Origin: an uncultured Neomegalonema sp.
Lineage (GTDB): Bacteria > Pseudomonadota > Alphaproteobacteria > Rhodobacterales > Rhodobacteraceae
Assembly (NCBI GenBank): GCA_937927905.1
Contig: CALFWP010000194.1
Span: forward strand, 1-21,796
Direction of reading: 5' to 3'
Length of the DNA: 21,796 nt
Shown: piece by piece, positions 16,290-21,796 of the stretch
How positions within the stretch are numbered: position 1 is the stretch's first letter
Layout: each line of letters begins with the position of its first letter
The notes under the pieces: generated by a model
Database searches by the model: none
What the model was told of the DNA's origin: nothing
The model's input: the letters and a program-made list of their open reading frames with translations, nothing else
Made by a program: the position numbers and the translations under genes

Positions 16290-16388
16290 CATTTTTCCGG
16301 AATATGTTCCTCATGCAGCACCACGCATTGACACTGGTGTATCGGGGCACCATCCGGTACGGACATCCTATATATGCGAGGTAATTCT

Positions 16389-17132
16389 ATGACGGCGCCG
16401 GTCAATGTTGTTTGCATGAAATGGGGCACGCTGTACGGGGCGGACTATGTAAACCGGCTCTATGCAATGACACGGCGGAATCTCAAGCGTCCTTTTCGGT
16501 TTATGTGCTTTACCGATAATACAGAGGGCCTTGCACAAGGTATCGAGCACGCGCCAATTCCTGAGATGCGTGTTGATGCACCTTACGAAAATACCCCATG
16601 GCGTAAGCTTGCTCTTTATGCGCCGCAGCTTGCCGACCTGGAGGGTACGGCGCTTTTCATGGATCTAGATGTTGTCGTGGTGGGACCGCTGGATGACCTG
16701 TTTGACCTGCCCGGTGATTATTGCATCATTCATAACTGGACCCACCCAAAGCGCATTGTCGGCAATTCATCCGTATTCCGCTTTGAAATCGGACAGTTTA
16801 CCGAATTACTGGATGTTTATAACACTCAATCTACACAGCACTGGGTAGATATGTATCGTATTGAACAGACCTATCTCAGCCATCAGCTGGGCCGGAAACG
16901 CCTGACATACTGGCCCGCAGAATGGTGCGTGAGTTTCAAAAAGCACTGCCTGCCGAAAGGTCCGCTTGGTCTCTTCAACCGCTTTATCCCGTCAAAAATA
17001 CCGGCAGGAGCGCGGGTTGTTGTTTTTCACGGTCATCCCAATCCGGATGATGCTTTGGCTGGGCAATGGCCCGGAAAATGGTATAAGGGCCTGCGTCCCG
17101 CGACATGGATTGCGGATTACTGGCATGACTGA
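16389..17132 (+). CDS. GT-A glycosyltransferase, GT8-like
   Basis: A 247-residue cytoplasmic glycosyltransferase. The order of elements is that of GT8-like enzymes: VNVVCMKWG at the first strand, YVNRLYAMTRR, a FMCFTDN strand, then FMDLDVVVVG with the metal-binding D92-x-D94, GNSSVFRF and a late HGHPNP. Donor and acceptor are unknown, but a retaining sugar transfer onto a surface glycan is likely. The ATG at 16389 is preferred over the one at 16374, because GAGG (16378-16381) then lies seven bases upstream. It is divergent from the MMPL-LolA operon and followed after six bases by a GT2 gene. Confidence 0.8.
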   Translation: MTAPVNVVCMKWGTLYGADYVNRLYAMTRRNLKRPFRFMCFTDNTEGLAQGIEHAPIPEMRVDAPYENTPWRKLALYAPQLADLEGTALFMDLDVVVVGPLDDLFDLPGDYCIIHNWTHPKRIVGNSSVFRFEIGQFTELLDVYNTQSTQHWVDMYRIEQTYLSHQLGRKRLTYWPAEWCVSFKKHCLPKGPLGLFNRFIPSKIPAGARVVVFHGHPNPDDALAGQWPGKWYKGLRPATWIADYWHD

Positions 17133-17147
17133 TCACACATGACTGAT
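17124..17147 (+). repeat. 10-bp direct repeat at the junction of the two glycosyltransferase genes
   Basis: CATGACTGAT occurs at 17124-17133 and again at 17138-17147, a period of 14 bases. The first copy holds the last codons and stop of the upstream gene (His, Asp, TGA); the second holds the start ATG of the GT2 gene. It looks like a small tandem duplication that separated two genes which once overlapped. Confidence 0.5.
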
Positions 17148-18032
17148 ATTTCCTACGTCATAACAGTCTATAACAAGGCCTGGGCTTTGCCCCGCGTATG
17201 GCGTAGTCTACAGGAGCAGCGCGGTCATTTTACACGCGAATTCATCTTCGTCGATGATGCCTCAACAGATGATTCTGTAAAGGTTTTGCGCAGTTTTGCC
17301 GCATCGGACTCCCGGGTGATCATTATCCAGAACACCGAGAATGCAGGCCCCGCGATACGCCTTAATCAGGGTGTGAGATCGGCTGCGGGCCGCTGGCTGC
17401 ACCTTCTGGACGGGGATGACTCCCTGCCACCGAATGCATCACAATGGATGATGGCCGCGCTGGAACAGCGTCAGGCACCTTTGCTTTACGGGTGCAGACG
17501 CAATGAAGAGATTGCACCGGTGCCTGAAGATGCACAGGCACAACTGATCGCCGAACCGCTCAGCTTTGCTGCGGCCAAACCCATAACCCATATCGCGCTG
17601 ATGGTGGCCCGTGCGGTCTATATGGCGGCGGGCGGATGCGACGAGCGGATATTCATTCAGGATCAATCGCTTCCCTTGCGCCTTGGCGCGCGGATTCAAA
17701 CCATGCTCTGGACCGATGCGACCCTTGCCTGCCAGCCGCAGGAACGCCCCGGAGAGCTATCCAAAAATGTCCGGCAACAGCATCATGACAGGTTTTTTTC
17801 CGCCTATAACGTGTTGAACAGCCTGCCGGAAGATCATGAATCCGGACCGGTTCTGCGTCGTCTTTGCGCCTCTGCACAGTGGAAGGCACAGCGGGACAGC
17901 GCTCGCCTGCCCTGGTTCAGTCGCGCTTTTTACGACTATATTCATTCCCGCATGGGCGGCTTGCCCGGTGATGAGGTGCTGAAAGCCACGGCTGAACATT
18001 TCAGACTGCAGGAGGGCGTAAGGCGGCCATAA
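17139..18032 (+). CDS. GT2-family glycosyltransferase
   Basis: A 297-residue GT-A fold, inverting family 2 glycosyltransferase. The N-terminal domain is typical: SYVITVYNKAWAL, FIFVDDASTDDS with the VDDAST nucleotide-binding motif (38-43), NAGPAIRLNQGV, and LLDGDD (89-94) as the metal-binding DxD region. The C-terminal 150 residues are less conserved and have no membrane helix, so the enzyme is soluble or peripheral. It probably acts with the adjacent GT8-like enzyme on the same glycan. The ATG at 17139 has only a weak ribosome site; coupling with the preceding stop six bases away is likely. It converges on the DUF1330 gene, with 36 bases between the stops and no evident terminator. Confidence 0.88.
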   Translation: MTDISYVITVYNKAWALPRVWRSLQEQRGHFTREFIFVDDASTDDSVKVLRSFAASDSRVIIIQNTENAGPAIRLNQGVRSAAGRWLHLLDGDDSLPPNASQWMMAALEQRQAPLLYGCRRNEEIAPVPEDAQAQLIAEPLSFAAAKPITHIALMVARAVYMAAGGCDERIFIQDQSLPLRLGARIQTMLWTDATLACQPQERPGELSKNVRQQHHDRFFSAYNVLNSLPEDHESGPVLRRLCASAQWKAQRDSARLPWFSRAFYDYIHSRMGGLPGDEVLKATAEHFRLQEGVRRP

Positions 18033-18068
18033 GAGGGGCAAGTTCGAATGCACCCGCTCCGTGAGTGT

Positions 18069-18356
18069 CTATACACCTTCGGCGATAACAATCTCAGACC
18101 CCGATGCGGCCTGCCGCAATGCAACAGCCTTTTGATACTCCGGAGAATGGTAACACTCAAGCGCCCGCTCATAACTGTCGAACTCGATCACGACATGGCG
18201 GGACCGCACCGGTCCCTCGGGTCCCTCACTCCGGCCGCCGCGCACATGAAAACGGGCGTCATATTTTTCGAAAGCAAGCGCGTCCTGCGCAAGATATTCA
18301 GAATATTTACCACTATCATCGACATCAACATGCATAATCCAATAGCCCTTCGGCAT
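18069..18356 (-). CDS. DUF1330-family protein
   Basis: A 95-residue single-domain protein of the DUF1330 family, a ferredoxin-like alpha/beta dimer fold related to antibiotic-monooxygenase-like proteins, of unknown function. Family landmarks are MPKGYWIMHVDVDD, FEKYDARFHVRGG, VVIEFDSYERALECYHSPEYQ and the following LRQ segment. The start at 18356 (MPKG) has AGAAGGA seven bases upstream; a longer frame to 18392 would overlap the sppA start and lacks such a site. It is divergent from sppA with only 34 bases between the two start codons. Confidence 0.88.
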   Translation of the reverse strand: MPKGYWIMHVDVDDSGKYSEYLAQDALAFEKYDARFHVRGGRSEGPEGPVRSRHVVIEFDSYERALECYHSPEYQKAVALRQAASGSEIVIAEGV

Positions 18357-18390
18357 AGTCAGTTCCTTCTGAAAAGAGGCAAAGCACCCC

Positions 18391-19278
18391 ATGAACGTTA
18401 TTGAGGAATACGAAGAACGTAAACGCCTTCGCCGCAGCCGCTTCCGCTGGCGGGTGATTGCTGCCCTGGCAATGATCGTGGCCGTGCTGACAGTTCTGTC
18501 ACAACAAAAACCGACGACCGGTCAGCATATCGCCCGTTATGCAATCGATGGCGTGATCACCGATGATAAAGTACGTGACAAGGCACTGAAAGACATAGCC
18601 GGAAACAAAAAAATAGAGGCACTGATTGTCAGCATCGACAGTCCGGGCGGCACAATTGTCGGGTCCGAAATATTATATGAATCACTCCGGAAAGTTGCGG
18701 AAGAAAAACCTGTTGTTGCCGTCATGCGCAATGTCGCCGCCTCCGGCGGATATATGGCGGCGATCGCGGCGGATCATATTATCGCCCGGGGCAATACAAT
18801 AACCGGTTCTATCGGTGTCATCGCACAGGCCCCGAACGCACATAACCTGCTGGACAGGATCGGAATCTCGATTCTGGAAGTCAAAAGCGGCCCACTAAAG
18901 GCACAGCCCAGCCCCTTTCAGCCCGTCACTCCCGAAGCGCTTGATGCGCAACAGGATATGGTCGCGGAATCCTACAACTGGTTTCTTGATCTCGTGACAT
19001 CAAGGCGTGCCCTATCCGAAAAGGCCCTCGGACAAATCCGGGATGGCGGCGTGTTCACCGGGCGGCAAGCCAGGGATATTTCTCTGATTGATGATCTCGG
19101 CGGTGAAGAAGACGCTGTTGCGTGGCTTGAATCGGATCGCGGCATTGAAAAAGACCGAAAAATTATCGATTACGGACAGCAGGAAAAAGAATTTCTTGAG
19201 GATCTTGCCGACCGGTTCGGTATGGTGCGCTCGGACCGGCCGGTTTTATCCACCGGGCTGTATGCAATTTACCGGTGA
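18391..19278 (+). CDS. sppA: signal peptide peptidase SppA, short form (peptidase S49)
   Basis: A 295-residue membrane-anchored serine protease that degrades cleaved signal peptides. Residues 1-20 are basic and cytoplasmic, 21-37 form one membrane helix, and the catalytic domain is periplasmic. The nucleophile is Ser118 in VAASGGYMAA. The general base is probably Lys170 in SGPLKAQ, spaced 52 residues from the serine as in the Bacillus enzyme. SPGG at 84-87 supplies the oxyanion region, and TGSIGV (138-143) is the other family signature. The length fits the single-domain (half-size) SppA that forms an octamer. AGAGG lies 11 bases before the ATG. It is followed after 101 bases by ihfB. Confidence 0.93.
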   Translation: MNVIEEYEERKRLRRSRFRWRVIAALAMIVAVLTVLSQQKPTTGQHIARYAIDGVITDDKVRDKALKDIAGNKKIEALIVSIDSPGGTIVGSEILYESLRKVAEEKPVVAVMRNVAASGGYMAAIAADHIIARGNTITGSIGVIAQAPNAHNLLDRIGISILEVKSGPLKAQPSPFQPVTPEALDAQQDMVAESYNWFLDLVTSRRALSEKALGQIRDGGVFTGRQARDISLIDDLGGEEDAVAWLESDRGIEKDRKIIDYGQQEKEFLEDLADRFGMVRSDRPVLSTGLYAIYR

Positions 19279-19379
19279 CTCGTAAAACATCACGCTGAAT
19301 CACTGGACATTGACCGGAAAGCATGAGATTTCTTGGCTCTAGCCACACGGGTCGAGTGTGGGATAAGGACGCTTGGACT

Positions 19380-19673
19380 ATGATAAAATCAGAACTGATA
19401 ACAAAATTGGCAGAAGAAAACCCGCACCTTTTTCAACGGGACGTTGAGCGGGTTGTATCAACAATATTCAACTCGATCTCACAGGCATTGGCAGATGGTG
19501 ATCGTGTCGAGCTGCGTGGTTTCGGCGCGTTTTCTGTTAAGCACCGCGACGGTCGCGTCGGCCGCAATCCACGTACAGGAGAATCCGTGGATGTTCCTGA
19601 AAAATCGGTTCCCTTCTTCAAAACCGGCAAAGAACTGCGCGAACGCCTGAACGAAGGCTATAATAGCGACTGA
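19380..19673 (+). CDS. ihfB: integration host factor beta subunit
   Basis: A 97-residue HU/IHF-family DNA-bending protein. It starts MIKSELITKLAE and contains the family signature GFGAFSVKHRDGRVGRNP (65-82 approx.), where the Asn-Pro at the tip of the beta arm intercalates into DNA. Sequence and gene order mark it as the beta subunit, which pairs with IhfA for replication, recombination and promoter activation. The ATG at 19380 is preferred over an upstream one at 19323 because family members begin here and AAGGA lies about ten bases upstream. Its stop shares one base with the start of lapA (TGATG). Confidence 0.94.
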   Translation: MIKSELITKLAEENPHLFQRDVERVVSTIFNSISQALADGDRVELRGFGAFSVKHRDGRVGRNPRTGESVDVPEKSVPFFKTGKELRERLNEGYNSD

Positions 19674-20002
19674 TGCGCTATATCTCGATCATAATTGCGA
19701 CGATATTCGGCATGATCCTGAGTTGGATCATCCTGCTGAATCCGCAGATCGTACATATCCGCCTCGACTCTGTTGATGCCAACGGACTCAGTTGGCTTGA
19801 AGAGCCTGTGCGGGCCATGGCGTTGTGGAAAGTCATCTGCTGGTCAGTCGGGTTCGGTGCCGCCATGGGTGCTTTGATGGTCTGGGGCAATGGCGCTGAC
19901 AACCGCCGCCGCCTTCGTGATTATGACCAGAATACGATAGCGGAAGCTGTTGATAATGATGATCCGGATTATGTCTTCGGGTTGCATAATCGCAGACGGT
20001 GA
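19673..20002 (+). CDS. lapA: LapA-domain inner-membrane protein
   Basis: A 109-residue protein with two membrane helices (about 3-21 and 50-70) and a charged cytoplasmic tail, matching the LapA (lipopolysaccharide assembly protein A) domain family. A conserved NPQIVHIRLD segment follows the first helix, and the short NGADNRRRLRDY segment follows the second. In E. coli LapA works with LapB to control LpxC and lipopolysaccharide synthesis; in alphaproteobacteria this gene sits next to ihfB but often without lapB, so the role is less certain. It overlaps ihfB by one base and precedes trpF by 44 bases. Confidence 0.85.
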   Translation: MRYISIIIATIFGMILSWIILLNPQIVHIRLDSVDANGLSWLEEPVRAMALWKVICWSVGFGAAMGALMVWGNGADNRRRLRDYDQNTIAEAVDNDDPDYVFGLHNRRR

Positions 20003-20046
20003 GTGCTTATACCGCACCTGAGCATCCGGACTGAAGGAAACAAATC

Positions 20047-20691
20047 TTGGCCGCTGTTAAAATCTGTGGGTTGAGCACTCCTGAAACAGTGGATGCTACG
20101 GTCAGTTCCGGCGCGAATTATGTCGGTTTTGTATTTTACCCGCCGTCTCCGCGTTCGGTAACGCCACGCGATGCTGCCGCACTTGCCGTACGCGTCCCTG
20201 CCGGTGTTGCAAAGGTCGGGCTTGTTGTCGATCCTGACGATACGATGCTTGATGACATCGCACACCGCGTTCCCCTTGACATGATACAGGTGCATAAAGT
20301 GTCCGATCCCGCACGCCTTGCGCAAATCGGTGAACGAAGCGGATTGCCTGTCATTGCCGCCACACCGGTAGCTGTTGCTGCGGATGTGGACGCGGCGCTT
20401 AAACTTGCAGAACCGGCTCAGGTTATCCTCTTTGATGCAAAGCCTGCAGAGAGTGCCACTTTGCCCGGCGGGAATGGTATTTCCTTCGACTGGCGTCTGC
20501 TGTCAACGCGCAGGATATCCAAACCCTGGATGCTCGCCGGCGGATTAACACCGGATAATGTCGCCGAGGCCATACGCCTGACCGGGGCAAAACAGGTCGA
20601 TGTCTCCTCGGGTGTCGAAAGCGGGGCAGGTCTAAAAGACGTTGATAAAATCATGCGCTTTATCCGCAATGCAGGCGCGCCGGTCCTGTAG
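20047..20691 (+). CDS. trpF: phosphoribosylanthranilate isomerase
   Basis: A 214-residue TIM-barrel enzyme of tryptophan synthesis that converts N-(5-phosphoribosyl)anthranilate to CdRP. The catalytic base Cys7 is in KICGL, the general acid aspartate in LFDAKP (residue about 132), and phosphate-binding loops at AGGLTPDNV and VSSGVES. Two usual features are altered: the QLHGxE stretch reads QVHKVSD, and the following IKAI strand reads IAAT. The start is TTG at 20047 with AAGGAAA seven bases upstream. The usual neighbours trpB and trpA are not found downstream; a convergent GNAT gene comes next, 23 bases from the stop. Confidence 0.9.
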   Translation: MAAVKICGLSTPETVDATVSSGANYVGFVFYPPSPRSVTPRDAAALAVRVPAGVAKVGLVVDPDDTMLDDIAHRVPLDMIQVHKVSDPARLAQIGERSGLPVIAATPVAVAADVDAALKLAEPAQVILFDAKPAESATLPGGNGISFDWRLLSTRRISKPWMLAGGLTPDNVAEAIRLTGAKQVDVSSGVESGAGLKDVDKIMRFIRNAGAPVL

Positions 20692-20714
20692 TTTTTAAGA
20701 CCATTCAGCTGTGC

Positions 20715-21221
20715 TCAGAGCTGCCAGCGTTCTACATCTCCACTGACGCCATTCATGGCTCCGTCAGAGATTTCTTTTGCAAGAATACGGTTGGGGTTTG
20801 TCGGCGGCGGAAATGAAATTCCCCCGGCAAGTGCCCGTCTGAACCCGAAACGGCTGTAATAAGGTTCATCACCGATCAGGATACAGCGCTCCCAACCCGC
20901 AGCTGCCGCGCGTTCCAGCCCCTCCAGTATCAGGACGGCACCGATACCCTCACCCTGCCGGGTCGGGTGCGCCGCCACCGGACCAAGCAACAGCGCCGGT
21001 TTTTTTTTCTCACCGATCAGCACCGGCCAGAACCGGATAATGCCCGCAAGGGATCCGGTTTCATCCTCATCGCGCGCAATCAGGCATAACTCTCTCACCG
21101 GTTCAACGCCGTCTCTCAGGCGGTACGATGACAGGCCGGTGCGCCCGGGAGCAAAGGCCGTATCAAGCAGAGCTTCAATCTGCCAGTAATCGTCCGGTGT
21201 TTCGACAGATATCCCGATCAC
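20715..21221 (-). CDS. GNAT-family N-acetyltransferase
   Basis: A 168-residue acetyltransferase of the YhbS-like type. Acetyl-CoA binding motif A is clear: LLGPVAAHPTRQGEGIGAVL with the RQGEGIG pyrophosphate loop, followed by GLERAAAAGWERCILIGDEPYYSRFGFRR-type segments typical of the subfamily. The substrate is unknown. The start is GTG at 21221, five bases after the nitroreductase stop, so the two genes form an operon and translation is probably coupled; no independent ribosome site is seen. It converges on trpF with 23 bases between the stops; a weak CAGCT/AGCTG stem lies there without a T-run. Confidence 0.87.
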   Translation of the reverse strand: MIGISVETPDDYWQIEALLDTAFAPGRTGLSSYRLRDGVEPVRELCLIARDEDETGSLAGIIRFWPVLIGEKKKPALLLGPVAAHPTRQGEGIGAVLILEGLERAAAAGWERCILIGDEPYYSRFGFRRALAGGISFPPPTNPNRILAKEISDGAMNGVSGDVERWQL

Positions 21222-21226
21222 ACCGG

Positions 21227-21796
21227 TCAGCCAAGATCAGCCCAGCATGACCAGGCATCCGCCGCACTGCGCTTTTCCCGCATTTTTCCGAGGGCGGCCT
21301 CGGTCGCTTCGCAAGGTTCGGGAAACAGGAAAACCGCACCCAAAAGCACATTATCACGACCGATATTCAGCATATCAAACGCTTCGGGCGTGCCCAGTGA
21401 CCCGCCGCTGGACCAATAATTCCCGATCCCCCGTGCCGTGGCTTCAAGGAGCAAAGTCTGAATGGCTGCGGATGCTGCCGCAATGTGCTCCATGTTGAAT
21501 GTATTTGCTTCCCACAGCCCGCTACCGGACGGCTCCGGCAGCCAGGTCACGAGGATCAGAGCGTCCGCAACAGCCAGCATATTCGCGATTTTTCCCGGAG
21601 GTTTCGGGATTTCTGAAAGCCGCGTAAGCAGACTGCGGCAATCATTTACATCAAGCATAACAAACCGCCAGGGTTCGACAGTCGCCTCTCCCTTTTCACG
21701 CGCACAATAAGCAGGCCGGTGAAAGGGAGCCCAGCCCGCAGTTTCCACCAAATCCTCAATAACATCACGGCCTAATCCCTTCGGCGGCAATGGCGC
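21227..21796 (-). CDS. nitroreductase-family FMN oxidoreductase, 5' end beyond the window
   Basis: The frame stays open to the right edge, so the N-terminus, including the usual FMN-binding RRS motif, is missing. A TTG at 21790 could be read as a start but falls inside the domain. About 187 residues are present: an early helix with AGWAPFHR, the EPWRFVML strand typical of nitroreductases, NMEHIAAASAAIQTLLLEATARGIGNYW, and a final strand around LLGAVFLFPE. These enzymes are flavin-dependent NAD(P)H oxidoreductases acting on nitro, quinone or pyrimidine compounds; the substrate here is unknown. It is the first visible gene of a two-gene operon with the GNAT gene. Confidence 0.85.
   Translation of the reverse strand, partial: APLPPKGLGRDVIEDLVETAGWAPFHRPAYCAREKGEATVEPWRFVMLDVNDCRSLLTRLSEIPKPPGKIANMLAVADALILVTWLPEPSGSGLWEANTFNMEHIAAASAAIQTLLLEATARGIGNYWSSGGSLGTPEAFDMLNIGRDNVLLGAVFLFPEPCEATEAALGKMREKRSAADAWSCWADLG

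Noticed and set aside
16328..16356. TTGACA at 16328 as a promoter for the GT8-like gene
   Set aside because: At 16-18 bases spacing the -10 position reads CATCCG or similar, far from consensus.
20704..20735. CAGCT/AGCTG stem between trpF and the GNAT gene as a bidirectional terminator
   Set aside because: Five base pairs, an eight-base loop and no adjacent T-run; partly within the GNAT coding end.

Overview
The window reads as a chromosomal stretch of an alphaproteobacterium (roughly mid-50s % G+C by eye). The basis is the tail sppA, ihfB, lapA, trpF, the YtoQ and DUF1330 families, a Sua5-type tsaC, and one exact CtrA-type box (TTAA-N7-TTAA). The order cannot be fixed from sequence alone; Rhodobacterales or a neighbouring group is a reasonable guess. 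Genes are densely packed. I see no tRNA, rRNA, CRISPR array, insertion sequence or phage gene. No gene-free stretch exceeds about 220 bases.

Left part (1-7200): a small secreted four-cysteine protein faces an HD-family phosphohydrolase whose frame is interrupted by a TAA near its start. A cytoplasmic-looking serine beta-lactamase-fold hydrolase follows. Convergent to it lies a PAS-GGDEF-EAL protein with a degenerate cyclase site but a complete set of phosphodiesterase residues; a CtrA-type box sits just upstream of it. Next come a CPA1 Na+/H+ antiporter, then divergently an SPFH/band 7 membrane protein and a YtoQ-family protein.

Middle (7400-16400): a GT4-like glycosyltransferase and a polysaccharide flippase are joined by an ATGA overlap. 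They converge, with interleaved stop codons, on a minus-strand operon read from about 16.2 kb down to 10.1 kb. That operon encodes an RND/MMPL transporter continuous in frame with a LolA-like 'outer membrane lipoprotein-sorting' domain, a predicted outer-membrane beta-barrel protein, a TetR regulator and the tRNA-modification enzyme TsaC. The first three reading frames overlap by 1 and 4 bases. Inner-membrane pump, periplasmic carrier and outer-membrane barrel together look like a trans-envelope transport system, probably for a lipid or other hydrophobic compound, controlled by its own TetR protein.

Right part (16400-21796): two glycosyltransferases (a GT8/GT-A type and a GT2), a DUF1330 protein divergent from sppA with only 34 bases between their start codons, then sppA, ihfB, lapA and trpF on the plus strand. 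A GNAT acetyltransferase and a nitroreductase cut by the window edge converge on trpF.

The two observations most worth following are the in-frame MMPL-LolA fusion, which keeps an internal ribosome binding site, start codon and signal peptide, and the CtrA-type box in front of the c-di-GMP phosphodiesterase gene. The premature stop in the HD hydrolase gene is the clearest anomaly to verify.
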